From: Candidatus Nitrosocosmicus franklandus
GTDB taxonomy: Archaea; Thermoproteota; Nitrososphaeria; Nitrososphaerales; Nitrososphaeraceae
Assembly: GCF_900696045.1 (NCBI RefSeq)
Contig: NZ_LR216287.1
Span: 2,089,854 to 2,153,853 of the forward strand
Direction: 5' to 3'
DNA length: 64,000 nt
Position numbers and translations under genes: made by a program
The notes under the pieces: generated by a model
Seen by the model: only the letters and a program-made list of their open reading frames with translations
Databases searched by the model: none
What the model was told of the DNA's origin: nothing
Part shown: positions 45,741 through 55,364 of the stretch, piece by piece
How the letters are laid out: every line of letters starts with the position of its first letter
How positions within the stretch are numbered: the first letter of the stretch is position 1

Positions 45741-47213
45741 ATGAAATTTGGTGGCAATCTAATACACTATCATTCCATGTATCTTTTTGTTGTTATGTTT
45801 GTGTTTTTGTTGACATTTACAATTATTGCTAGTCAAGTTGCTCATGGTAAGCAAGAGTCTTCATTTAATGGGATAAATTTCTCAAAGCATGTCGATGTAT
45901 ATAGTAATAAGGAAGGAATATTGGATACTTCCCTAATTGTTGAAGCGAAGCAAGGTACGATTGGAAACCAACCAATCACAGCGTTGGCGTACAACGGGTC
46001 ACTCATGGCACCAACGTTACACATTAAACCAGGAGAACGACTGGTGGTAAATCTTGTTAACAAGATAGATGAAACTAACATACATTATCATGGTTTCCAT
46101 GTGTCGCCGATGGGCAGCTCCGACAACGTCTTTCGTGTAGTTGAAACTGGACAAACCGCGAGGTACGTGCTAGATATACCTATCGATCATCCATCAGGAA
46201 CTTTTTGGTACCATCCACACATCCATGGTCTCGCTACAACTCAAGTAGGCAGCGGGATGTCAGGTCTGATCGAAATCGAAGGTTTGAAAGACTTGTTACC
46301 TACTTCCTTACACAATATCACTGAGCAAACTGTGGCTTTGAAGGCTTTTCCATGGAATCTAAACGGAACTTCAATGAATCCAATATATAAGTGGGCAGAT
46401 TACCTTACTGTTAATGGTCAGATTAATCCTATTATAGATATTTCATCAGGGGAGACTCAACTTTGGAAACTTGCAAATATTGATCCCGCTACGTATTACA
46501 ATATAACATTACCAGGTCACATCTTCGAGGTGATAGCAGAAGATGGTAACCCGGTCTGGGATGTTTGGAAAGCAAAAAGCCTCTTACTTCCTGCTGGCAA
46601 GAGATTTGATGTGTTGGTTACTGGAGGAGAGAATGGAACTTATCCTCTACTGTCACTCCCATATAACCGCTCTGGATTTTCTCCGACCTCAGAGGTAAAT
46701 CTGGCTACGGTAAATGTGCATGACAAAGAAGGTTCAGAGACGCCAGAAGTCGCTCCTTCGAGTTTAGCACTAAGACACGATCTTGAAGGTGCACAGATCA
46801 CGGCTAATCGTACACTAGTCTTTGATGGCTCACCAAACAACAATACTGTTAACCGATTTGGTGACGTGGGAACTAACCAGATAAACGGTAAAGTCTTTGA
46901 TCATAAACGAGTCGACTACACCGTCAAGCTAGGTGATGTAGAGGAGTGGACACTCAAAAATACCGATGACGAAGATCATACATTCCACATCCATATCAAT
47001 GACTTTCAGGTAATGTCAGTAAACGGTCAACCTTATAATGCACATAGTTTGCAGGACTTGGTAGTCATTCCACAAGGTGGTGAAGTTGTGATTCGTATTC
47101 CATTTACAGATTTTGTTGGAAAATTTTTCTTTCACTGCCACATTCTCCCACATGAAGACACTGGTATGATGGGCGTAATTGAGGTGGTCGACCCATTCAC
47201 ACCACAGGATTAA
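45741..47213 (+). CDS. Exported three-domain multicopper oxidase, copy 1
   Basis: 490 residues with a signal peptide (about 10-35). All four copper motifs of a laccase-type oxidase are present: NIHYHGFHVSP, TFWYHPHIHGLA, EDHTFHIHINDFQV, and FFHCHILPHEDTGMMG, with the type-1 Cys, two His and axial Met in the last. It should oxidise a substrate or metal outside the cell and reduce oxygen at the trinuclear centre. Substrate unknown. Such enzymes are abundant in ammonia-oxidising archaea. It starts about 50 bp after an old IS end, so its promoter lies close to or in IS-derived DNA. Confidence 0.9.
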   Translation: MKFGGNLIHYHSMYLFVVMFVFLLTFTIIASQVAHGKQESSFNGINFSKHVDVYSNKEGILDTSLIVEAKQGTIGNQPITALAYNGSLMAPTLHIKPGERLVVNLVNKIDETNIHYHGFHVSPMGSSDNVFRVVETGQTARYVLDIPIDHPSGTFWYHPHIHGLATTQVGSGMSGLIEIEGLKDLLPTSLHNITEQTVALKAFPWNLNGTSMNPIYKWADYLTVNGQINPIIDISSGETQLWKLANIDPATYYNITLPGHIFEVIAEDGNPVWDVWKAKSLLLPAGKRFDVLVTGGENGTYPLLSLPYNRSGFSPTSEVNLATVNVHDKEGSETPEVAPSSLALRHDLEGAQITANRTLVFDGSPNNNTVNRFGDVGTNQINGKVFDHKRVDYTVKLGDVEEWTLKNTDDEDHTFHIHINDFQVMSVNGQPYNAHSLQDLVVIPQGGEVVIRIPFTDFVGKFFFHCHILPHEDTGMMGVIEVVDPFTPQD

Positions 47214-47523
47214 TTGAGTGGTTCGAAATTATGTTAATGGTGTTTAACAAGAATCATTATTTTTGACTTTTACTTTTTTTCTTTTATCGTCGAAGAAATA
47301 TTATCTGAACTAACATGAATAATCTCTATGATCTGATAACAACTCTTTGTTAAATGATCTTTGATATTTTAGTTTACTGCTTTATGATTCTCTTATAGAG
47401 TTTGACTCACAAAATAAGCGAAATATGTTGTTACTCCATACTAATTAACCAAGGATCTGATGAGTTGAATATGAATTTCATTTAAACGAGCATACCACAT
47501 ACAATGTCTAAACAATTCTTATT
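47214..47523. other. Intergenic
   Basis: About 310 bp with a T-rich stretch (ACTTTTTTTCTTTTATCG) shortly after the oxidase stop, a likely terminator. No gene. Confidence 0.4.
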
Positions 47524-48492
47524 ATGATATTTGTGGATATGCTTTTGATGCTGTTCATATTGCATGAAATTCGATTCATCATAATTGCTTTGCTTTGTGG
47601 TGGATTCTTGACCTCTTTTATACCGTTTATTTTTGCTGAACCTTCCATTGTAGACCGTTCATTAAAGATCGAACTGATTGCAGAGGGGCTCTCATCACCA
47701 ACTAGTATGGCTTTTGTTGATTCTCAAAATATACTCGTGTTGGAAAAAAATAGTAGAGATGTAAGATTGGTCTCTAATGGTTACTTAAAAGAATAACCCG
47801 GTTTACAACTAGATGTTGATTCTACAACCTTGACCTGCTGTAGAGGATTGCTCGGCATTGCAGTTAATAACCTCGGTTATACCAGTGGTAATAAACAAGT
47901 CTTTCTCTACTTTGCTGCAGCAGCAGGTAAAGATGATAACCCGATCTTGAATAAAGTTAACAGGTATGATTGGGATGGCAAAAACCTTCTAAATCCTCTT
48001 AACATTTTGAATTTGCCTGCAATACCCGAACCAAATCATCCCGGAGGTAAACTAACACTGGATAAAAAAGAAGGTAAACTATATGCAGTGATCGGAGACC
48101 CTAACAACGTAGGCATACTCCAAAATACAAAAAATAATAATAACAACAATAATGATCTTACCGACAGCTCTGTTATCATAAGAATCAATTCAACGGATGG
48201 TTCGGCCCCACCAAATAACCCTTTCGCAAGCATCAAAGATGCTTTTCCTTCGAGTCAGGTTGAGAAATACTATGGATATGGGATAAGAAACAGCTTTGGA
48301 TTAGCAATAGACCCAGTGACCAATAACTTATGGGATACAGAAAAAGGGGATAAGGATTTTGATGAAATAAACCTAGTGCGAGCTGGTTTCAATAGCTGCT
48401 GGAAAAAATTAATGGGACTCATCTCACAAAGCGATATTTACTGGCAGACTAGTTACTCAAAATACACATCCAAACTGCCAAAGATGAATTAA
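47524..48492 (+). pseudogene. Sugar dehydrogenase with nonsense mutation and lost C-terminus
   Basis: The frame begins with a hydrophobic leader and SLKIELIAEGLSSPTSMAFV, and meets TAA at 47794-47796 where the intact paralogue (12742-14490) has Glu. It continues in frame with RGLLGIAVNN, NHPGGKLTLDKKEGK, GYGIRNSFGLAIDPVTNNLW, and DTEKGDKDFDEINLVRAGFN, then stops. The last third of the propeller and the cupredoxin are missing. A cupredoxin-like remnant is 3.5 kb away on the other strand. NHPGG replaces the catalytic HNGG, so activity may have been lost before the stop arose. Confidence 0.85.
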
Positions 48493-48696
48493 TAAGTTTG
48501 TAAGGTATCCTTACTGAAGTGCTAACCCTGCAGTCTTCTATGGGACCAGAATAAGGAGCTTTTGATTCCCATCCCAAATTGAAAGTATATAGTTACTACA
48601 CAGGATAATTAAGGAAAGACGGGGTAAGAACACCTTTATAAAAAGTTTAAATAGTAATGGTCATTGTTTAACTATTACAATGGGGCACAATTTAGT

Positions 48697-49253
48697 TTGA
48701 AAATAGAAAACAAGAACAAAATCGTCTACACTTTTCTGATGATTGGTTCTGTCTTAATGGTTTTTGGTTTTACATTATTTATACTTCCAAACGTGTATAT
48801 GCTTCCAATAATACCGGTTCCATAGAATACCTAGCCGATCCTGCGGTATTGGGTAGTCCCTTTTATATTCAGCAATATCAGCACGTGGTTGAGAAGCCAC
48901 AATCGGAATCGGAATCAAAGCTTTATCTGAACCATACAAATGTAGGAGTAATCAATGGAACTTTAAGCGTCAATCATATTGGAAACACCACTGAGACTCT
49001 TAGAGATAATAACACGGTGTATCTACAAGGCTTTAGAAATTTAACAGCTGATAATGACATGGGTTCAGCGTCTTATACCTTTCAAGCAATAGGTAACTAT
49101 GATTCCTACAACAATTACAAAAGCAGAGGAGTGGCGATTTTTGACGAAGTTGCTACTGGAGAGCTATCATTCCTAGCTAATACTGTTGCTGTTTATAAGA
49201 CCAGTGTTGATGCTGACGGAAACGGGGCATTTCTCATGTGGCATTGGAGATAA
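48697..49253 (+). pseudogene. Secreted beta-rich protein with frameshift near the signal cleavage site
   Basis: A signal peptide begins at TTG 48697 (KIENKNKIVYTFLMIGSVLM, VFGFTLF) in one frame. Mature sequence VYASNNTGSIEYLADPAVLG continues in another from about 48795. The mature part ends NGAFLMWHWR. The region LNHTNVGVINGTLSVNHIGN and the TGELSFLANTVAVYKT segment match the broken gene at 3159-3746. One base change would restore it, so it could be intact in the living cell. It lies 22 bp before the second multicopper oxidase and may share its transcript. Confidence 0.72.
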
Positions 49254-49275
49254 GAATAAGGTGATATTTGATTAA

Positions 49276-50814
49276 ATGTTCCACAAAATAGAATCTGTAA
49301 ATAACAGGGGTATGATTTTTACTTTTACCATCTTTTCTCTTTGTTTGATCGCGATGATTACAATCGCACCTCAAAGCTCCACCTTCACTTCTCCATGGAA
49401 TGCATTTTTGAATCCACAAATCGAAGCTTTTGCACAACCATTGATTAGGGATCAACCATCGTCTCTAGATGGTATGAACTATTCAAAACCTCAAGATGTA
49501 TATAGTAAAGATGGTGTTTTGAAAACTACTCTCACGGTAGACTATTTGATGGGTAAGCTCGACAACAAGTCAATTGTTTCTATGGCCTATAATGGTTCGA
49601 TTCCAGGACCTGCTTTTCATGTTTATCCTAGAGATAGAGTTGAAATTGATTTGATAAATAATCTTAATGAGTCCACCAATCTTCATTTTCATGGACTTCA
49701 CGTATCTCCTACGAATAATTCTGATGGAAGCGCATCGGATAATATATTCCTCAATGTTGAACCTGGTAAGACACAGAAATATGTCCTCAATATTCCAAAG
49801 GATCACCATCCCGGCTCGGATTGGTATCATTCACATTTTCATAAACTTTCTTATGGACAAGTCTCTGCAGGTCTGTCTGGCATGTTCATTATTGAAGGGT
49901 TAGAAAAGTTATTACCAGAATCCTTACAGAATATCACGACACATACCTTTGCCATGAGAGATATTCCATTCGACCAGGCATACATTACTACACAACACTT
50001 GCCACACAGCATAAGTAATACAAATACAGGCACTGAAAGAAATACTGTTAATGGAGAAATTAATCCAGTCATCAATATTACATCCGGAGAGACTCAGTTA
50101 TGGCGGTTCGCAAACATAGGTCCTGAGAATGAGCTTGCAGTTGAACTCCCTGGCAACACATTCTATGTCTTAGCTGAAGATGGAAGTCCAGTTTGGGAGG
50201 TATGGAAAAATGATTCTCTTTTCCTTCCTTCCGGAAAGCGGTTTGATGTACTCGTGACTGCGACAGGAAACGGATCTATTCCACTTAATAATACATTTGC
50301 TGAACCGTACGGTACATGGGACCATAATATTATTGCAACTGTAAATATACAAGGCAATCAAAAAGATACAGAGAATTCAACTATTATTCCAACGAGCTTA
50401 AGGGCCAAGGAAGACCTGAATCTTAAAAACATTACTAATAGTCGAGTTCTTAATTTTTCATCAAATGACATAGAATGGACATACAAGATAGATAACGTGA
50501 CGTTCGATCCAAACAGGATAGATCAAACAGTTAAGCTTGGAACTGTAGAGGAGTGGAGGTTAGTAAACCTTGACGGAGTAAATACAACAAATATTCATCC
50601 ATTTCATATCCATGTGAATGATTTTCAAGTAATTTCAGTAAATGGGGAGCCATATGAGGCTAGGGGATTACAAGATACAGTTATTATTCCAACGGGTGGT
50701 GAAGTGGTCATAAGGATACCATTTGATGATTTTGAAGGAAAAACTGTTTATCACTGCCATCTGATGTTTCATGGCGACTTTGGTATGATGGGTATTGTGG
50801 AAATGGTCAAATAG
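49276..50814 (+). CDS. Exported three-domain multicopper oxidase, copy 2
   Basis: 512 residues, signal peptide about 10-32. Copper motifs: NLHFHGLHVSP, DWYHSHFHKLSYG, IHPFHIHVNDFQVISVNG, and VYHCHLMFHGDFGMMGIVEM. All trinuclear His and the type-1 Cys/His/Met are present. Roughly half of the residues match the oxidase at 45741-47213, so they are paralogues that diverged some time ago. The next gene begins 10 bp downstream, forming an operon with a small exported protein. Confidence 0.9.
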   Translation: MFHKIESVNNRGMIFTFTIFSLCLIAMITIAPQSSTFTSPWNAFLNPQIEAFAQPLIRDQPSSLDGMNYSKPQDVYSKDGVLKTTLTVDYLMGKLDNKSIVSMAYNGSIPGPAFHVYPRDRVEIDLINNLNESTNLHFHGLHVSPTNNSDGSASDNIFLNVEPGKTQKYVLNIPKDHHPGSDWYHSHFHKLSYGQVSAGLSGMFIIEGLEKLLPESLQNITTHTFAMRDIPFDQAYITTQHLPHSISNTNTGTERNTVNGEINPVINITSGETQLWRFANIGPENELAVELPGNTFYVLAEDGSPVWEVWKNDSLFLPSGKRFDVLVTATGNGSIPLNNTFAEPYGTWDHNIIATVNIQGNQKDTENSTIIPTSLRAKEDLNLKNITNSRVLNFSSNDIEWTYKIDNVTFDPNRIDQTVKLGTVEEWRLVNLDGVNTTNIHPFHIHVNDFQVISVNGEPYEARGLQDTVIIPTGGEVVIRIPFDDFEGKTVYHCHLMFHGDFGMMGIVEMVK

Positions 50815-50824
50815 GTGATGGAAT

Positions 50825-51331
50825 GTGAAGATTAGCAATATCAATACAAATATTTCCAAAAAAATTTCAGCTGTGACTTTGTTTGCGATAATGACATTTA
50901 CCTTAGCTGGACTTTTAGAAATAACTTTGCTATCTGAGTCACCTGCGGTAGCACAAGAGCGAGAACGGGAGCGAAGTGACCCAATTACGGGATGTTTCAA
51001 GGAAGTTGGCGAAACGCAAGTAGCACCTAACGGTATTCAGAATTGGACTGAAAGCATACAGAACTTCGACTCCTTAATACCAACTTCTGATACACTGACA
51101 TTAATAAATAATATTGTAGTCGGAGATAGCGGCCCAGTAAATGATATGACGGGGATATGGTATGTTCTAATAAATGGAAACAGCACAGCTCATGACAGGC
51201 AGATGGTTTTGGACGAGGTTAATAGTCTTTTAGCCGCCTCCAAACCAGGGTTTACCAAAATACAACAGGACTCGCTAAGTAGATGCATAACTAACGAAAC
51301 CAACTCTTTAGGCCCTACGCCAAACTATTAG
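50825..51331 (+). CDS. Small exported protein in the multicopper oxidase operon
   Basis: 168 residues from a GTG 10 bp after the oxidase stop. A signal-type segment (about 13-35) is followed by a charged run ERERERSDPIT. The mature part has two Cys (DPITGCFKEVGE and LSRCITNE) that could pair, and a helical region HDRQMVLDEVNSLLAASKPG. Family unknown. Tight coupling to the oxidase suggests a partner, for example a copper donor or electron mediator, but no copper motif is visible. Confidence 0.65.
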   Translation: MKISNINTNISKKISAVTLFAIMTFTLAGLLEITLLSESPAVAQERERERSDPITGCFKEVGETQVAPNGIQNWTESIQNFDSLIPTSDTLTLINNIVVGDSGPVNDMTGIWYVLINGNSTAHDRQMVLDEVNSLLAASKPGFTKIQQDSLSRCITNETNSLGPTPNY

Positions 51332-51959
51332 GGCCCCACACCTCTTTAAGTAATGCAATTGCCTAACACTTACCAAAACAAATTACTATAAATGGGGAAA
51401 CTAGGGGAAAGGAAAATACTTCATTTGAAAAATATTTAGAGATTAGCTGCCCTATCTATAATCAATTCGTGATCCTAAATGTTTCAACAAAATAAAATTA
51501 AGTTAACTATTTCAACAATTTAATTCAAACAAATGAATAAAATTATAAAATAAATCACACACTCTGTTACCTTAGGTAGTTTTTTTCAATCTCTTTCCAA
51601 TATTTTTCTTATTTAAAGAACTCTTTTAAAATCCATTTGTGCCCAAGATCAGATACATTTTGCTAAATTTAGATCAGCTAAATCAAGAATTAGATATTTA
51701 TTCTCTTATAAATTGCTCAAGTTAATAGGACCTTGTTGATATGAGGGCATTTTATGTAAACCTGATACATTTGATTTAAAGTAGACAACCATTACTTAGT
51801 ATGCTCTAGCTCATATTTGGCTATCTTATGACGATTATTTATCAAAAGAACCGAACCCTTCCGTCATACGGAACTTTCCCACCTGATTTTAACTCAATAG
51901 TGAGTTCCGTTCAATATTTGAAAGAAAGAATAGTCAGATGTGATATGTGTCATCTGGAT
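51332..51959. other. Intergenic with repeat copy 10
   Basis: No gene seen. TTAGTTTTTTTCAATCTC-like T-rich tracts lie near 51575. Confidence 0.4.
51848..51885 (+). repeat. tRNA-Lys 3'-end-like repeat, copy 10
   Basis: AACCGAACCCTTCCGTCATA, CGGAACTTTCCCACCTG. Same order as copies 3 to 5 but more worn. Confidence 0.6.
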
Positions 51960-52260
51960 ATCACTTGACTAATATTTCTCCCACAATTGATGGATGACAA
52001 AAATAATAATAATAATAATAATAATCATATTTACCCAAGTCATCAAATTGAGACTAAATTATTGATTTGGTAAAATAACCTTAGAATCAAATTCTTGACC
52101 TGCATCTTTCTCACCAGCTTGACCTGAAGCAACAGTAGGAGAATACTATCGCCATTAAATCAAGTTATTGTTGACCTTTTTTATTGTGATAAGGTTAGGT
52201 GAATATAAGCGATCACTAATTAGAACCGATATTACTGCTGGAATGGATGGAATTATCGTT
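51960..52260 (-). pseudogene. Remnant of a cupredoxin domain
   Basis: In reverse, PAVISVLISDRLYSPNLITI matches PAVILGLYGDRSYSPNPITI of the dehydrogenase-fused cupredoxin at 12742-14490. Further on, the nucleotides for QEFDSKAIIPNQ are recognisable around 52085-52115, and the copper-ligand end is replaced by an AAT microsatellite (52002-52024). Stops and indels throughout. Confidence 0.7.
52002..52024. repeat. AAT trinucleotide microsatellite
   Basis: About eight consecutive AAT units, lying where a decayed cupredoxin gene would encode its C-terminal copper ligands. Confidence 0.85.
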
Positions 52261-52860
52261 TTTAAAATTCCATTGATCAAAGGTTTCAGGTTGTTTATTC
52301 CGGAATTGTTATATTTTATTAGAATCGATATCGGATAAAATACAGAGCAGATTTGTGGATCTAGCAGTGCGTGTATTACGTACACTTTTGCAGTCACTAT
52401 TGGGATTTATTGAAATATTAAGAAAAGACATCAACAACAATGCAGAATTCTATAATGCAGATAATTATGTCAAACGCAAGAAGATTACATAAATTATCTG
52501 AAGAAATAATGATATAAAACGTCTTGAAGGAAATATACTTTACCTTTACAAAGATGAATTTAGTCTAAATGAATTGGAAAAAACGTTAGAACTAAAAGCA
52601 ATTCGTAATTCAGGTATTTGATAAATTATATAGTTATTTGATTGCTCCTTCCTTAATGATCACTTTGCTAGTATAGTTTTACTGATGCACTTATTTTGCG
52701 GATCAAGGCGTTGATCTGGAAAACCATTATGCGTCATTCATAATAACAATCAGTATTTCGGTTGGTCAGAAAAAAGAAGAAAAAAATCAAACATTATGAG
52801 TTTTATAATTCAAAAGACCGGTAAGGTAAGGCAAGGTAAGGCAAGGTAAGCCTTATCCAG
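52261..52860. other. Gene remnants and a short tandem repeat
   Basis: Holds a histidine-kinase-like fragment (52456-52545) and, at 52818-52855, a 10-bp tandem GGTAAGGCAA run just before the convergent end of the NHL gene. Nothing intact. Confidence 0.4.
52456..52545 (+). pseudogene. Possible histidine kinase dimerisation-domain fragment
   Basis: QIIMSNARRLHKLSEEIMI resembles the second helix of HisKA domains (Ile-x-x-Asn-x-x-Arg-Leu-x-x-Leu-x-x-Asp-Ile). The frame then stops. Too short to be sure. Confidence 0.35.
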
Positions 52861-54219
52861 TCAGGTACCCACGACAATACTGTGGGGGTCTAGAAATTGA
52901 TCATTGTTGCTACCCTGGGTGCCCCAAGAAGCCAAATATTTGCCATCTGGACTGAATTTCTGAACTCTGAAATTATCTTGTTCTACTACATATGAGTTAC
53001 CCTCCGAATCGACAGAAATATCATGCGGACTGGCTAGTTGTCCGGGTTCCGAGCCCTTTGAGCCCCATGAATCTATGAATTTGCCATCTGGACTGAATTT
53101 CTGAACTCTGCTATTTCCAGCATCAACAACATAAACATTGTCACTTGAATCAATGTCCAAGCCTGCTGGTCTTTTGAACTGACCGTCTCCTGTTCCCATC
53201 GAACCCCATTTGAGGATGAAATTGCCCTGACTGTCAAATTTTTGAACATTGTTGTTATCTGTATCAGTAACATATAGGTTATCTGATGAATCCACGGCTA
53301 TTCCTTCTGGAGCATTAAACTGACCGTCTCCTGTTCCCATCGAACCCCATTTGAGGATGAAATTGCCCTGACTGTCAAATTTTTGAACATTAAAGTTAGC
53401 CATATCAGTCACATAGACATTTTCAGAAGAGTCCAGTGTTACACTGTGAGGATGCATAAACTGACCGTCTCCTGTTCCCATCGAACCCCATTTGAGGATG
53501 AAATTGCCCTGACTGTCAAATTTTTGAACATTGTTGTTATCCATGTCTACCACGTATACATTACCCTGTTTGTCAAGATCGATTCCGTGAGGTACGCCAA
53601 ACTGACCGTCTTCTTTACCTCTGTCTCCCCATTTTAAGACAAAATCACCATTATCATTAAATTTTTGTATTCGAGTGTTTTGGTAGTCAACAACATAAAT
53701 ACTCTTTCTCATGTCATTGGATGTTGCTGAATCCACTGTTGATTCGCCTTTCCCTTCTTCTCCTGCAGTCTCTAAATCATCTAGAATTATATCATCAATT
53801 GTCTTTGAACTCGGGGTTCTTTGATCATGTGGTAGAATTTTTTCTTTCACAGAATCCTCCAAATCACCTTTATAAGAGTTTAAGTTCGACAATTCGTCTC
53901 CAAAGTACATTGGAAGATCTGAATAACTGTCTGGAAGAGACAATGAAGGCATTTGAGGGTCACCTGAATACTTTTCCTCCTTCACCACATCTTTTTGTGC
54001 ATATACATGATCATATTTTATTGCCAATGGAATCACTTCAGAAAAACTAGATTTTGATAATTGGTTAGAGAGTATGTTTACAATGACTCCGACTGCACCA
54101 CTATCATCAACATTTGCAACCCAATTTACTTTTACTCCTGTGGTCTCTAGCATTCCGAATGTAACTGCAGTGGTAGTTGTGAAACCTATTATCAAAATCA
54201 AAAAAAATCGATTAATCAC
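52861..54219 (-). CDS. Exported NHL-repeat beta-propeller, long form
   Basis: 452 residues. An N-terminal hydrophobic helix (3-24) and a 150-residue linker with acidic Ser/Asp patches precede six NHL blades. The propeller starts at RKSIYVVDYQNTRIQKFNDN and closes with QFLDPHSIVVG, so first and last strands can complete one blade. Blades 2 to 4 share an exact segment VQKFDSQGNFILKWGSMGTG. Compared with 11145-12278, the propeller is similar and the linker is new. Likely surface-exposed; ligand unknown. Confidence 0.85.
   Translation of the reverse strand: MINRFFLILIIGFTTTTAVTFGMLETTGVKVNWVANVDDSGAVGVIVNILSNQLSKSSFSEVIPLAIKYDHVYAQKDVVKEEKYSGDPQMPSLSLPDSYSDLPMYFGDELSNLNSYKGDLEDSVKEKILPHDQRTPSSKTIDDIILDDLETAGEEGKGESTVDSATSNDMRKSIYVVDYQNTRIQKFNDNGDFVLKWGDRGKEDGQFGVPHGIDLDKQGNVYVVDMDNNNVQKFDSQGNFILKWGSMGTGDGQFMHPHSVTLDSSENVYVTDMANFNVQKFDSQGNFILKWGSMGTGDGQFNAPEGIAVDSSDNLYVTDTDNNNVQKFDSQGNFILKWGSMGTGDGQFKRPAGLDIDSSDNVYVVDAGNSRVQKFSPDGKFIDSWGSKGSEPGQLASPHDISVDSEGNSYVVEQDNFRVQKFSPDGKYLASWGTQGSNNDQFLDPHSIVVGT
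53177..53532 (-). repeat. 141-bp tandem repeat inside the NHL gene
   Basis: The run AACTGACCGTCTCCTGTTCC begins at 53177, 53318 and 53459, a 141-bp (47-residue) step, with about 70 bp identical in each. The identical part is the inter-blade segment while the variable part differs, a pattern expected from repeated unit duplication or conversion. Confidence 0.9.
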
Positions 54220-55364
54220 ATGAAATTAATGATGAAGTTACTCTTATGGAATTGGGAATTAACGACAAATACTATCTAATGGGATATTTTAGGATATTAT
54301 TAGCTTGAAAAAATATTATTTTCAAATCAACTGTAAAAGATGAATTAAAAAAAGAAACAAATTCAAATATCCTGGTTGGGTTAATTCCATCTTCATAAGA
54401 TCTTCACTTGTAACTTTAATTGAAGTTTTATTTTGGATAGTCTCTTGTCAAACTGCTAATAACAACCATTCAGAACAGCAATATTATAATCAGATTATAT
54501 TCAATTCAAAACAGTAAACAGAAACAACGTGATCTATTCTGAGATACAATCACAATCGCATCAAATTTTATTTACAATCTGGACTCCAGGATCATAGTAT
54601 AACAAGGTTTCAAAAACTTTAGTTACTAAATGGCGTAATTTGATCAATGAGATTCGTGCATGGTAGGAAAAGGGTTTAAATGTTATTTTGAATTAAAAAC
54701 TTTCAATTTTAATCTTTGTTCTGGAGGATATTTGGTTAGACATGGTAAGTATTGATTGAAACAATAATTTATCAAACTTAGCTAAACGTTACAATAAAAA
54801 GATTGTTACCGCGCTTTTTTCCTATAAGATATCAGAGAATTGTTGGACAAGAATGATCTCGACGGAATAGCGTGGTTGGAAATTCTAAAATCCATTTTAG
54901 CATCTTTGACTTTCACACAAGCAGTCAATAAAAGTTGGGGATATGCTTCAATAATCTAAATTTAATATTCCAGAAATAGATAAGCGAGTATATAATTTGG
55001 ATAATGACTTAAATTATATGCTTTCTTGTGAAAAGGAACGTTGTAAAGATTCTTTAAATTACTTTTGTTTCTTTTGTTTTTTTACCGTGTCTAACAAGTT
55101 CAATCAAAATAATAACTAATTGGATTTCTTTAAAACAGGAACCATTAGCTGGGATTATAGAGGTTGATACTTCGTTGCCACTTGCATATGTGTTAGACAA
55201 TAAGGATCAGTATTATTATTCCTCTTTCAAGAAGGATAAGGTAATGAACAATATCATATATGAAAGACGGAATAAATCACTTTAATTTTATTTTAGACCA
55301 AAGAATTGAGAACTTTTGAGGCAAAAAAGACAAAAAAAACAGAAGTAAGGTCAAGATCATGTGA
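54220..55364. other. Intergenic, about 1.1 kb
   Basis: No intact gene. A plus-strand stretch around 54837-54958 could encode ELLDKNDLDGIAWLEILKSI then LASLTFTQAVNKSWGYASII, perhaps a remnant. The rest is AT-rich. Confidence 0.4.

Noticed and set aside
52818-52855. 10-bp GGTAAGGCAA tandem as an iteron or operator
   Set aside because: Only about three short units next to decayed genes, with no associated replication or regulator gene. Simple slippage is enough.
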